NCBI RefSeq assembly: GCF_003386235.1
Contig: NZ_QRDZ01000010.1
Coordinates: 1 to 64,000 of the forward strand
From: Cohnella phaseoli
Lineage (GTDB): Bacteria > Bacillota > Bacilli > Paenibacillales > Paenibacillaceae
Reading direction: 5' to 3'
DNA length: 64,000 nt
Each line of letters begins with the position of its first letter. Positions within the stretch are counted from its first letter, which is position 1. Of this stretch, positions 45,323-54,226 are shown one piece after another. The position numbers and the translations under genes were made by a program. Under the pieces are notes generated by a model. The model saw nothing but the letters and a program-made list of their open reading frames with translations, was not told the DNA's origin and did no database searches.

Positions 45323-46354
45323 ATGATGCCGGAGCAAGCGGAGATTTATGATGTGACGATTGTTGGCGGCGGACCTGCAGGGATGTACGCGGCTTTCTAT
45401 AGCGGCATGCGCGAGATGCGGACCAAAATCATTGAAGCCCAAGAGCAATTGGGCGGATTCATGCGTATGTATCCAGAGAAGATGATCTGGGATGTCGGCG
45501 GCGTGGAGCCGATTCGCTGTGAAGCCCTGATTGCTTCTCTGGAGAAGCAGGCGCGGACCTTCGAGCCTACTGTCGTGCTGGGTCAACAGGTGCATGGGCT
45601 CGAACGGCGACCGGATGGCACGATGGTTCTGATAGCCGACAATGGCGAGAGCCACTATACACGAACAGTGATTTTATGCGCCGGACGGGGGATTACCCGG
45701 ATGCAGCGGTTGGATATCGAAGGGGCGGATCGCTACGAGGTAGCCAATCTGCATTATACAATCGTTAATCTGGAGCGGTTCCGGGACAAACATGTGCTCA
45801 TATCCGGCGGGGGCCACTCGGCGGTGGATTGGTCGAATGAACTTGCTGCATACGCCAGTCGTGTTACGGTCGTACACCGTCGTGAGAAGTTTGACGCGCT
45901 GGAGCGCCAGATTACCCGGATGTATGAACATGCGGATGTACGCACGCCTTATTATCTTTCCAAGTTGTATGGGCAAGGCGAGCAAATTAGTCATGTCGAT
46001 CTGACACATATGGAGACGGGCGCAATAGAGCGGCTTGAGGTCGATGAGGTCGTCGTTAATCACGGCTACAAACGCAATTATGGAGCACTGTTGGATTGGG
46101 GAATGGAGCATTCAGACTATGGAATTATCGTCGACGGCCAGATGGATACCCATTTGCCGGGTGTTTTTGGAGCGGGAGATTTCGTAACCTATGACAGCAA
46201 GGTTCGGCTGATTGCCGGAGCCTTCAACGATGCAGTACTGGCCGTAAATAGCGCCGCGTTGTATATGGATCCTACGGCCAACAAGATGGCGGGAGTGTCC
46301 TCCCACCACGAGATTTTCCGTGAACGGAACAGGACGTTTGCCAGACGTAATTAG
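45323..46354 (+). CDS. Ferredoxin-NADP reductase-like FAD oxidoreductase (YumC/FNR2 type), putative ferric-siderophore reductase
   Basis: 343-aa thioredoxin-reductase-like flavoprotein. The FAD-binding motif VTIVGGGPAGMYAAFYSGM opens the protein, the NADPH motif VLISGGGHSAVDWSNEL lies at about 155-172, and the second FAD motif GVFGAGDFVTYDSKVRL at about 275-290. Close relatives in Bacillus reduce ferredoxin or flavodoxin, and B. cereus FNR2 supports iron release from ferric siderophores (established for that protein). It follows the binding protein by 10 bp in the Fur-controlled operon, so iron release from the imported siderophore is the most likely role. Confidence 0.85.
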   Translation: MMPEQAEIYDVTIVGGGPAGMYAAFYSGMREMRTKIIEAQEQLGGFMRMYPEKMIWDVGGVEPIRCEALIASLEKQARTFEPTVVLGQQVHGLERRPDGTMVLIADNGESHYTRTVILCAGRGITRMQRLDIEGADRYEVANLHYTIVNLERFRDKHVLISGGGHSAVDWSNELAAYASRVTVVHRREKFDALERQITRMYEHADVRTPYYLSKLYGQGEQISHVDLTHMETGAIERLEVDEVVVNHGYKRNYGALLDWGMEHSDYGIIVDGQMDTHLPGVFGAGDFVTYDSKVRLIAGAFNDAVLAVNSAALYMDPTANKMAGVSSHHEIFRERNRTFARRN

Positions 46355-46476
46355 GTTTCTTATCGATTCCCTCGCCGCTCTCGTCCAGTCGGATAAACCC
46401 TTGAATGAATAAGATATTCACATACAACGACATGACTTTTTCACAAAATCTTATTTATAAAAAGGGAGAATATGCG

Positions 46477-46830
46477 ATGATTCGTAAATATTCGACTGGA
46501 CCGCTAAATAACCTAACGGAGAAGGATAAGACTGTATCTAAAGATATTGTTGTGAACTCGCTAAACCAACATCAGCATAGGAATGCCCGAGTAAGAATCA
46601 AAGTGTATGCCTTAAATGGAAAGAAAAAATTGATTCATAACGTTGCATTTAATGTGAAACCGAGTGAGTCCACATACAATAGCTTTTTCGTGGGAAATGC
46701 GAAGCAGTATGAAGTTCAATTTATTACAAATCAATTGAAGGTTCAATTTGCGTCGTTTGGGATAAGTCCGAGAGATCGTTATGTTGCTGCACATCGAGTA
46801 ATCAACAGTGAGCTAACAAAAATCGTATGA
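46477..46830 (+). CDS. Hypothetical beta-rich protein, possibly spore- or surface-associated
   Basis: 117 aa from the ATG at 46477 (AAAGGGAG upstream; the longer frame is less likely). It begins MIRKYSTGPLNN and contains ARVRIKVYALNGKKKLI, NVKPSESTYNSFFVG and KQYEVQFITNQLKVQFASFG, a pattern of alternating beta strands like a small sandwich. Similar short proteins are common in spore-forming Bacillales, but no function is known to me. It is not part of the siderophore operon. Confidence 0.7.
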   Translation: MIRKYSTGPLNNLTEKDKTVSKDIVVNSLNQHQHRNARVRIKVYALNGKKKLIHNVAFNVKPSESTYNSFFVGNAKQYEVQFITNQLKVQFASFGISPRDRYVAAHRVINSELTKIV

Positions 46831-46843
46831 GTATGACTGCAGT

Positions 46844-46874
46844 TTGCCTTCCGGGGGTCTCCCTGGGAGGCATT
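46844..46874 (+). terminator. Hairpin after the hypothetical gene
   Basis: TGCCTTCC pairs with GGGAGGCA (one G-T) around a central loop with extra pairing, followed by TTCTTGCTATTT. It is a likely terminator. A second, longer inverted repeat (46942-46953 with 46987-46998, 11 of 12) lies before the end of the reverse-strand gene and could terminate it. Confidence 0.5.
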
Positions 46875-47041
46875 CTTGCTATTTGAAGAGTGGGAAAAGG
46901 CAGGGATGTCGTGTGAGCGGCGCTGAGCATTTAACAAAGCAATGAGGAGGACGAGTTCGTAATAGCATGTCGCCAATACGGCTCGTTCTCCTCCTTCATC
47001 GGATTCTCCGATTCAACGCTTGGAGTATCCGCGTCGAAGCC

Positions 47042-49168
47042 TTAGCCGTTGGCCCGTGCTGCAACGGGCTTCGAGCTTGCATCGGATTCGGCCAGATGCA
47101 CATCCAGTATCGTGACGCCGCCCGGCTGCAGCTTGACCTCGAAGCTTTGCTTGGAGGATATCTCGCCTGTGTAATGGTGAACCAGTCCGCCGGTTGCATC
47201 GTCTTTGTAGCGGACAGGCAGAATCGGGAAGCTTGAGACGACGCTCGTGTCCGCAACGATCGGCTTCATCGTGACGAAGGCGCGGCGGTATTGATGGTCA
47301 ACGTTGTTGAACAGATAGAGTCGGTAAGCGCCGTTGGCGAGCTGGAATGCCATATGCGGCATATCGCAGGTCAACGGGCAGTCGGACAACTCCTTCAACA
47401 CTAGCGCGAGCGCGTCGCGGAAGCCGGTCGTCACCTTGGCGAAGGGAAGCGTGTCGATAAGTGTGTAAGGGAAATCCTCCGCGTCGACGGGGTTGCCTTC
47501 CAGATCCGGCGTGCCATCATCGATTGCTAGCAGCGCCTCGACCGCCGAGCGGAGCTCGTCCGAGACCGGAACGTTAGCTCCGAAGACGAAAGCGGTCAAC
47601 GGACGATTGCTGTAGCGGTCGGTGATGAGTATAGTCGGCTCGATACCGTAAGCCTCGGGCTTTATGTCGCCGAGAGCGGTGCAAATAACCGTTCCGCGAT
47701 CATAGGTCGCGACCCTGCGCTGCTCTTCGGGGGACAGCATATCGAAATCGGGAACAAGCAACGTGCCGGTAAAAGAGTCCAGATCCTCCGAACGAACGCA
47801 GGCGCCGCAGTGCGTGCCGGCTTTGGCCAGCTCGTAGAACAGCTTGAACGGCGTCCAGCGGCGGGTGTTGATATACTCGATCAGCATCTTTTCGTAGGCA
47901 TAGTCTGACCAGAGCATAACGGGGGACAGAGTACGCTCGACATCGGCGGAGAAGGCGATCTCCATTCGCTCGCGCTCCCAATTCCAGTCTTCGCGTTGGA
48001 TACCGTCGCCAAGGCAGAGGAAGTAGCCCTCCAACGCGCGCCGCGAACCGCCCTTCTCCGCAAGCTGGTAGGCCATCATCGTATACAAGTCGCGTTCATG
48101 CAGGCAAGGAGCATGCTTCATCACGTCCCATTCTTCGGTCGCATCCTGCACGCCGGCCATGGAAATCAGATGACCGTCGCGAATATGCGCCGCCGTCGTC
48201 GGGGCGATAGCCATATACCGGTGGAAAAAGTAATCCTGGCTCTCCCAAGGAGAAGAGATATAACAGCTTGTCGGCAGAATGTTCGCCGTCAGGTAATCGA
48301 CGCCCGCGCGCATGATTCGGGCCATATCCATACCGAGGCAATACTTCGTCTCGAACGGATCCGTGCAATACATACCAAGCACCATTACCTCGAGGCCGAC
48401 GGCGTGCACTCGTGCGCAGATTTTCGCAAAGAAGCGTTCCCAGCGCCAGCACAGGAATTCAATCCATTCGGCGCGAGCGTGCCGCCAAATCCAGTCCCCG
48501 CGGGCATCCTCCGTCGCGGCTTCGTCGTTGCCGAGACCCGCCGTTATGTCCTCGGGCAGGACGAAGCCGGTATGGTCGACAAACTGCGTCACCAGGTCGG
48601 TCGAGTAGTCGCCGTGATAAATGTTCCCGTTCGGGCAGAAGCCATCCGCCAGATGGACGCCCTTAAAGCCGTAATCGACCAGCGTACGGCAAAGCTGATC
48701 GATGAAGAAGTCCTCGTAATAGGTCCCGTCTGCAAACCGTTTGAGCGCAAAGTGTCCGTGTCGCTTGCCGTTGCGGCGATGGCTGTAAATTTCCGGATGG
48801 TCGGCGATCCACTCGCGATGGAATCCGTCGCCGATCGTAGATCCCATGATCCCCGCATACAGTCCGGTACCGGCGTCGGCGAGATTGAGCGCGAGATCGC
48901 GCAGGTCATGATTGCTCCAGGGCTGTCGCTCCCGCTCGGAATTGCGCGGAATGCCATAGTAGGCGCAGTTGTCGGCGGGCAGCACATACTCCTCGTCCAT
49001 TCCCTTGTGCTGGTGGACGAAGTCGGGATGGAACAGCAGCGCGCAAGCCCCGTCGGGGAGAAATCCGGTCTGATTCAGAAATCTTGCGGCACCTCGGTCG
49101 GAATCGTTGCGTTCGAAGCCGAGCATTTGCATCCAGATAAAAACCTTTCCGTTTTTGAGCTTCTCCAT
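47042..49168 (-). CDS. Uncharacterised glycoside-hydrolase-like protein, family A paralogue 1
   Basis: 708-aa soluble protein without signal peptide, paralogous to 57830-59869. Shared blocks, in order: LLFHPDFVHQHKGM, KRFADGTYYEDFF, GVHLADGF, an RAEWIEFLCWRW region, LGMYCTDPFETKY, GVQDATEEWD with HAPCLHERDLY, and YFLCLGDGIQ. Alternating beta/alpha blocks carrying conserved Asp/Glu (GVHLADG, QDATEEW) look like a TIM-barrel glycosidase, and the last 150 residues look like a beta sandwich. I do not recognise a named family. AAGGAGTGAGG precedes the ATG. The promoter carries the shared 36-bp motif, and the gene is divergent from the YesM/YesN pair. Confidence 0.75.
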   Translation of the reverse strand: MEKLKNGKVFIWMQMLGFERNDSDRGAARFLNQTGFLPDGACALLFHPDFVHQHKGMDEEYVLPADNCAYYGIPRNSERERQPWSNHDLRDLALNLADAGTGLYAGIMGSTIGDGFHREWIADHPEIYSHRRNGKRHGHFALKRFADGTYYEDFFIDQLCRTLVDYGFKGVHLADGFCPNGNIYHGDYSTDLVTQFVDHTGFVLPEDITAGLGNDEAATEDARGDWIWRHARAEWIEFLCWRWERFFAKICARVHAVGLEVMVLGMYCTDPFETKYCLGMDMARIMRAGVDYLTANILPTSCYISSPWESQDYFFHRYMAIAPTTAAHIRDGHLISMAGVQDATEEWDVMKHAPCLHERDLYTMMAYQLAEKGGSRRALEGYFLCLGDGIQREDWNWERERMEIAFSADVERTLSPVMLWSDYAYEKMLIEYINTRRWTPFKLFYELAKAGTHCGACVRSEDLDSFTGTLLVPDFDMLSPEEQRRVATYDRGTVICTALGDIKPEAYGIEPTILITDRYSNRPLTAFVFGANVPVSDELRSAVEALLAIDDGTPDLEGNPVDAEDFPYTLIDTLPFAKVTTGFRDALALVLKELSDCPLTCDMPHMAFQLANGAYRLYLFNNVDHQYRRAFVTMKPIVADTSVVSSFPILPVRYKDDATGGLVHHYTGEISSKQSFEVKLQPGGVTILDVHLAESDASSKPVAARANG

Positions 49169-49254
49169 AATGCCTCACTCCTTGTGCTTTCTTTGACGTT
49201 GACGGTGATTGTCGTTCGGACTGAAAAGGGTAAAGAAAACGCCTTTCTGCGAAA

Positions 49255-49316
49255 ATTATAAAAAGGGGGACGATAGATGACTACTTCCCATATTCCACTT
49301 TCCCTATCCTTTCTCC
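49255..49316 (-). promoter_or_regulatory. Regulon promoter copy A (36-bp motif + TATAAT), leftward
   Basis: Reading on the reverse strand, the motif spans 49316 to 49281 with core GATAGGGAAAGTGGAA, and a perfect TATAAT occupies 49260-49255, 56 bases from motif start to -10 start. The -35 hexamer (TAGTCA) is poor, as expected for an activator-dependent promoter. It drives the gene ending at 47042. The same layout recurs at 54117 and 59997. Confidence 0.8.
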
Positions 49317-49456
49317 ACCCCTTTAGATGCCGATCCTGGACGAGGCCCGAAAGGTAGACAAAAAAGAGTTAAAATAGAAAATGAGCAGTAGCGTGCAGCA
49401 GGTGCAATTTCGTATAATCTTGTAAAACGACTTGGATGGCAGCGGGGTGGGCACAG

Positions 49457-51223
49457 TTGAGGGCATTCAAGCATCCGAACATTTTCGTCAGAATCGTTGT
49501 TCTGTTTCTCGTACTCATTCTTCCTCTCTATCTGCTCGTGTTCGTCATCAATCATACGAGCGGCAGCATTCTGCGCAAGGAAATCGCCGGGTCCATGGCG
49601 TCGAGAATCGGCTCCTATTCGGCCCTGATCGATTCCGAGATCAACCATATCGAACGGCTGAAGACCGATTTTCTAAGCGACGAAGACCTGCAGAAGCTGA
49701 GCACGGTATCGGTCACGCTGAGCGACTACGAAAGATTGACGGCGATCAACCGCCTGAAGAAGAAGCTGCTGACGTTCAAGGAATCCGCGCGGCTCATCGA
49801 GGACATTCAAGTCTACATCCCCAACGTGGAGAAAACGATTCGCGTATCCTCCTATTCCGAACCGATGAGCGAATCGGAAATGAAGATGATCCGGGATTCG
49901 AATACGCTGCGCAGTCCGAGAATCATTCCATGGGGCGGCCAGCTCATCCTGGCGCTGTTCGATCCTCCCTTTTCCGGCGCAAGGAGTAATTTCTACATGA
50001 AAATCGTGCTGTCCCGGGACGCGATGCTGCAAACGCTTCAGCAGGTCACCGCCAAAGAGGACGGCAAATTTTATATGACGGATCTCGACCGAACCTGGAT
50101 GCTGTCCAATTCGGAGTTCGCTGCGGATGACGTTCAGGCGAGCCTGGAGAATTTGTTGAAGGAAACGGCAGGAATATCCGACAGCGGGTTCGGCAGCTGG
50201 AAGCTGGAAGGACAACCCTTCTTCGGGGCTTATCAAAGCTCCAAGTACTTAAATACAATGCTGCTTGTCGCCGTTCCGGAGAACCGGATTTTCGGCATGT
50301 TGGACAGGTACAACGCGCTGCTCTGGCTGTTGTCGGCCGCCACGGTCGTTATAGTGATCGTGTTTTCCTACCGGATGTACAAGATCATTCACCGCCCGTT
50401 GCAGGTGATGGTGCGCGCGCTGAGAAAGGTCGAGGACGGCGATTTGAACATCGCCCTAAGCCACGGCAAGCATGACGAATTTCAGTATCTGTTCGGACAA
50501 TTCAACGTAATGGTCAGCCGTCTGCGCGCGTTGATTCGCGAAGCGTACGAGGAACGGATTCATTCCCAGCAGGCGCAGCTCAAACAGCTCCAGTCGCAGA
50601 TCAATCCCCATTTTCTGTATAACACGATTTTCGTGCTGCATCGCATGGCGTCCTCTTACGGGCTGCCCGATGTGACGAGATTTACGGATTTTCTGGGCAA
50701 ATACTTTCTGTTCCTGACGCGCACGGGCGCAGACGCCGTCACTCTCGCCGAGGAATTAAACCACGCGGTTATCTACACGGAAATCCAGAAAATCCGTTTC
50801 GCCGACAGAATCGAAGTGGAATGGCCCGAATTTCCAGTGCGTCACAAGGAGCTTCGCGTTCCGCGCATGATCATTCAACCGATTTTGGAAAACGCATACA
50901 AGTACGGGTTAGAGAGAAAGACCCGAGGCGGCTCGCTTCGAATTTCGTGGGAAGAAGACGAGGATAGCGTGCGGATCGTGATTGAAGACAACGGCGATCA
51001 TCTCGATGACGAGACGCTAAGCCGACTGAACCGTTCGTTGCTTAACAGCGAGATGGGGCAGGAGATCACGGGATTGCTCAACGTGCACCGCCGATTGCAG
51101 CTGTATTTCGGCGACGAGGCCGGATTGAAGTTTGCTAGAAGCCGGCTCGGCGGGTTGAAGGTTGTTATCGGAATTTCAGATCGGGGAGGGATTAAGCATG
51201 CATCGCTTGTTGATCGTCGATGA
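49457..51223 (+). CDS. Sensor histidine kinase, YesM family
   Basis: 588-aa membrane kinase. The TTG at 49457 is preferred because GGGGTGGG lies just before it; an ATG at 49436 would add seven residues but has no ribosome site. Order: membrane segment (about 10-35), extracytoplasmic sensor domain, second membrane segment (about 285-305), HAMP, SQINPHFLYN (phospho-His about 385), and HATPase_c with PILENAYKYG and EDNGDHLDD. A TATAAT at 49413-49418 may be its -10. It overlaps the response regulator gene by 26 bp. Its sugar signal is unknown. Confidence 0.93.
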   Translation: MRAFKHPNIFVRIVVLFLVLILPLYLLVFVINHTSGSILRKEIAGSMASRIGSYSALIDSEINHIERLKTDFLSDEDLQKLSTVSVTLSDYERLTAINRLKKKLLTFKESARLIEDIQVYIPNVEKTIRVSSYSEPMSESEMKMIRDSNTLRSPRIIPWGGQLILALFDPPFSGARSNFYMKIVLSRDAMLQTLQQVTAKEDGKFYMTDLDRTWMLSNSEFAADDVQASLENLLKETAGISDSGFGSWKLEGQPFFGAYQSSKYLNTMLLVAVPENRIFGMLDRYNALLWLLSAATVVIVIVFSYRMYKIIHRPLQVMVRALRKVEDGDLNIALSHGKHDEFQYLFGQFNVMVSRLRALIREAYEERIHSQQAQLKQLQSQINPHFLYNTIFVLHRMASSYGLPDVTRFTDFLGKYFLFLTRTGADAVTLAEELNHAVIYTEIQKIRFADRIEVEWPEFPVRHKELRVPRMIIQPILENAYKYGLERKTRGGSLRISWEEDEDSVRIVIEDNGDHLDDETLSRLNRSLLNSEMGQEITGLLNVHRRLQLYFGDEAGLKFARSRLGGLKVVIGISDRGGIKHASLVDRR

Positions 51224-52859
51224 CGAGCCGCTGATCGTGCACGGGCTTGTCGACTTTATTGCGCAGCAGGAACGTTGGCCTCTGGAGGTGTACGGCGCCC
51301 TGTCCGCCGAAGAGGCTTTGGCGATGCTGGACAGACACCGGATGGATATCGTCATCTCGGATATCGGCATGCCGGAGATGGACGGACTTGAACTGCAGAA
51401 AAGAATCGTCCGTCGATGGCCGAAATGCAAAATCATTTTTTTGACCGGGTTCAACGATTTCGACTATGTCCAGGAGGCGATGCGCCATCAAGGCTTAGAT
51501 TACGTCTTGAAGGCTGAAGGAGACGATGCCGTCGTTCAGGCGCTGGAGAAGGCGATCGAGCAGATCAAGGAGGATATCCGCAAGGAGGAGCTGATCCTTC
51601 AGGCGGACAAACAGTTGAAGCTGGCGATTCCCTCGCTGCAAAAGGAACTGCTGAGCCATATTCTGCAAGGGGATCTGCATTCCGTTACCCGGCTCGACTC
51701 GTTGTTCGGAGAGCTCAACGTTCCGTTCGCATCGGACGCGCCTGTGATGATGGCGATGGTTCGATACGATCATTTCGGGCGGTTTCACAGCATTTACGAT
51801 CGAAGCCTGCTGTCCTACAGCATTCAGAACATTGCGCAGGAGGTGCTGACGAACTCTGTCAGTCTGGTATCCATTGAGTTGGATCGTTCCCGGATGATGT
51901 GGTTTATGCAGCCGTGTCCAGATGGAGAGGGAGGCGGTTTGAGCGTGAACGACCTGCCGTACGCCGGGGGTTGCCTGGAGCTCATTCAGCAGACGTGCAG
52001 GGAACTGCTGGACATGCCGCTGTCTTTCATCATGAAGGAGATAGCGGTTCCTTGGGCGGAAGTCGGCGATCTTTATGAGGAATACAACCGGCTGCTGTCC
52101 AGAGGGTTGGGGATGGGCTCCGAGTTTCTGTGGATCTATGACGAGACGACGGCGATGCCTCATGAGGGGCGCCATACTCCGTTTCATTCCGGACAGCTTC
52201 GCAGCCGGATCGATTTGATGACGCTTTATTTTCAGAATGGGCAGAAGGATGCTTTCGAAGGCGTGCTTTCAGACATCGTTGCCGAGGGAGGACGCTTTAC
52301 CGCCGATCCGTCGATCCAGCAGGAGATCTATTATTCTCTGGTTCCGATGTTCCTCTCGCAGTTGAATCGGTTATCGGGCGAGGAGCAGAGGGGGCTCATC
52401 GACATCGGCAGGCTGACGGGGCTGGGCGCCCATGTCTCGTGGAACGAGGCGATGGAGTACCTGCGGAAGTTGTCTTCCTCGATGTTCGCGGAGAGCCGCG
52501 GCGGGATGGAGCGGGAAGAGAATGTCGTCGTGCACAAGGTTCAGCGATACGTTCAGGAGCATCTGGGCGGCGATCTGTCTCTTGTGGCCATCGGGGATGT
52601 GATCGGCCACAATTCGAAGTATTTGTCGCGGCTGTACAAGAAGGCGACGGGAGAAGATTTGTCCGCCTATATTAGCGGTACGAAGCTGAAGAAGGCTCAA
52701 GAGATGCTGAAGGATACGAATATGAAAATCTATGAGGTGTCAGCCGCGATCGGCTTTCTGTCGGAGCCCTACTTCTATCGGTTTTTCCGCAAAGCGACGG
52801 GTATGACTCCTCAAGACTATCGGGATCTGCATGGAGGCGGGATACATGAACATCTATAA
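51198..52859 (+). CDS. Response regulator with AraC-type DNA-binding domain, YesN family
   Basis: 553-aa regulator, ATG at 51198 after GGGGAGGG. The receiver has DDE at 8-10 and phospho-acceptor Asp55 (VISDIGMPE), with Lys in DYVLKAEGD. The C-terminal double helix-turn-helix (about 450-545) includes HNSKYLSRLYKKATGED and YFYRFFRKATGMTPQDYR. It is translationally coupled to the kinase and to the SelA-like gene after it. It is the best candidate to bind the shared 36-bp motif at 49281-49316, 54117-54152 and 59997-60032 (inference from position). Confidence 0.93.
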   Translation: MHRLLIVDDEPLIVHGLVDFIAQQERWPLEVYGALSAEEALAMLDRHRMDIVISDIGMPEMDGLELQKRIVRRWPKCKIIFLTGFNDFDYVQEAMRHQGLDYVLKAEGDDAVVQALEKAIEQIKEDIRKEELILQADKQLKLAIPSLQKELLSHILQGDLHSVTRLDSLFGELNVPFASDAPVMMAMVRYDHFGRFHSIYDRSLLSYSIQNIAQEVLTNSVSLVSIELDRSRMMWFMQPCPDGEGGGLSVNDLPYAGGCLELIQQTCRELLDMPLSFIMKEIAVPWAEVGDLYEEYNRLLSRGLGMGSEFLWIYDETTAMPHEGRHTPFHSGQLRSRIDLMTLYFQNGQKDAFEGVLSDIVAEGGRFTADPSIQQEIYYSLVPMFLSQLNRLSGEEQRGLIDIGRLTGLGAHVSWNEAMEYLRKLSSSMFAESRGGMEREENVVVHKVQRYVQEHLGGDLSLVAIGDVIGHNSKYLSRLYKKATGEDLSAYISGTKLKKAQEMLKDTNMKIYEVSAAIGFLSEPYFYRFFRKATGMTPQDYRDLHGGGIHEHL

Positions 52860-53952
52860 GCGGTTGGGCGTGAAGGAAATGATTAACGCGGCGGACTCCT
52901 ACACGATTATCGGCGGGTCCTTGATGCCGAATGAAGTGATAGAAGCGATGTCGGAGGCCGCACGGGCGTTCGTGTCTATCGAAGAGCTGCATGATGCGGT
53001 GGGGAAAAGGCTGGCGGAGCTTACGCGCAACGAAGCGGCGATGGTAACGGGCGGAGCGGCGGCCGCGATGGCGATCGCTGCAGCCGCATGCATGGCAGGT
53101 GCCGATGGGGAACTGGCCGGGAAACTTCCTTGCGCCGAGGCGGGCAGGAATGAAATCCTTCTATACAGCTGCCAAAATAACGGATTCGTCCAGGCCGTCC
53201 GTCTGACCGGAGCCAAGGTCATCGAGCTGGAGGACCGCACCCCCGACTCCGACCGGCAGCTTCGCGAAGCGATTACGGGCCGGACGGCTTGTCTTCTCTA
53301 TTTCGTATCCACACAGTTTGAAAGGTACGCCCCTCCGCTTGGCGACGTGATTTCCATCTGCCGGGAACGCGGCGTGCCCGTCATCGTGGATGCGGCGGCG
53401 CAATTGCCGCCCGTCTCCAACCTGTGGGCCTATACGGAGATGGGCGTCGATCTCGTCATCTTCTCCGGCGGAAAGACGCTGAGAGGACCGCAAAATACCG
53501 GACTGGTCGTCGGCAGAGAGGATTTGATCGCCGCCTGCCGCGCCCACTCCTCCCCGCGTTCGTCGGTGGGCCGTCCCATGAAGGTAAGCAAAGAGAGTCT
53601 GGTTGGATTGCTGGCGGCTGTCGAACGATACGTGGGCCTGGATCAAGAAGAGTTGTCCAGGCAGTACGAATTCGCCGTCGAGACGATCTGCGCGCATGCC
53701 CGCAGGCTCGGTCTCCGTGCCGAGAGGCTGTATCCGGGCCCTACAGGCCAGAGCTATCCCCGCGCGGCGCTTTATCCCGACCCGTCGTGCGGCTATACGG
53801 CGGAAAGCCTGCAAGCTGAGCTGAAGAGCGGGGACCCGATGATTTGGGTTGGTTTGTCCGAGGACAAGGCGGCCATTCTCGTTAACCCGCTGCATCTTCA
53901 GGATCGCGAGATCGCGCTCGTGTGCGACCGTCTAGCGCGGTTGGTTGGATAG
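52846..53952 (+). CDS. SelA-like PLP-dependent enzyme (D-glucosaminate-6-phosphate ammonia-lyase-like)
   Basis: 368-aa fold-type I PLP enzyme of the SelA/DgaE branch. The start at 52846 follows GGAGGCGGG and overlaps the regulator stop by 14 bases. Visible features: NIYKRLGVKEMINAADSYT, GGAAAAMAIAAAACMAG (cofactor phosphate region), VIVDAAAQLPPVSNL with the PLP-pairing Asp, and FSGGKTLRGPQNTG with the Schiff-base Lys210. Relatives dehydrate or deaminate sugar acids such as D-glucosaminate-6-phosphate to 2-keto-3-deoxy products. Its place in the regulator operon suggests a catabolic step for the imported compound. Confidence 0.82.
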   Translation: MNIYKRLGVKEMINAADSYTIIGGSLMPNEVIEAMSEAARAFVSIEELHDAVGKRLAELTRNEAAMVTGGAAAAMAIAAAACMAGADGELAGKLPCAEAGRNEILLYSCQNNGFVQAVRLTGAKVIELEDRTPDSDRQLREAITGRTACLLYFVSTQFERYAPPLGDVISICRERGVPVIVDAAAQLPPVSNLWAYTEMGVDLVIFSGGKTLRGPQNTGLVVGREDLIAACRAHSSPRSSVGRPMKVSKESLVGLLAAVERYVGLDQEELSRQYEFAVETICAHARRLGLRAERLYPGPTGQSYPRAALYPDPSCGYTAESLQAELKSGDPMIWVGLSEDKAAILVNPLHLQDREIALVCDRLARLVG

Positions 53953-53982
53953 AAGATAGCGAAGGCGGCCATCGGCACGTGG

Positions 53983-54036
53983 TCGCCTGACTTCGGCGGC
54001 TTCCAAGGCGCGGACGGGTATACGAGCTTGCGTTAA
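53983..54036 (+). pseudogene. Short relic related to the uncharacterised GH-like family
   Basis: The frame SPDFGGFQGADGYTSLR then stop resembles EFDGYHGADGYTSPRL of the paralogue at 57830 (35 of 45 nucleotides identical over the block, no gaps). It is not part of any intact gene. It may be all that remains of a third family member formerly located here. Confidence 0.45.
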
Positions 54037-54038
54037 AT

Positions 54039-54052
54039 GGAAAGCGCTTACA
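54039..54052 (+). promoter_or_regulatory. cre site (CcpA) upstream of the third importer
   Basis: GGAAAGCGCTTACA matches the cre consensus at 13 of 14 positions. It lies about 120 bp upstream of the TATAAT of promoter B, so CcpA could repress or co-regulate the operon. Confidence 0.6.
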
Positions 54053-54116
54053 AAAGTGTTCTTGAGAGAAAGAATGGAGCCTTCGGAGTATCGCCTGGCG
54101 CATGAAGAAAGTTAGT

Positions 54117-54178
54117 GGAGAAAAGATAGAGAAAGTGGAATATGGCAAGTTGTTGCCCATTTGCAGTCAACCTATAAT
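54117..54178 (+). promoter_or_regulatory. Regulon promoter copy B (36-bp motif + TATAAT)
   Basis: The motif runs from 54117 to 54152 (core GATAGAGAAAGTGGAA; 32 of 36 identical to copy A) and the -10 TATAAT is at 54173-54178, 56 bases from motif start to -10 start. The -35 (TTGTTG, 54150-54155) overlaps the motif end, as in activator-dependent promoters. It drives the importer operon from 54227. Confidence 0.8.
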
Positions 54179-54226
54179 AAAAATCGTACTTCATAATCGT
54201 TCAGTATTCCACTAAGGAGGAAGAGC

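Noticed and set aside
47996-49261. Forward open frame of 421 codons opposite the GH-like gene
   Set aside because: Antisense shadow of 47042-49168; the reverse frame has conserved blocks shared with its paralogue.
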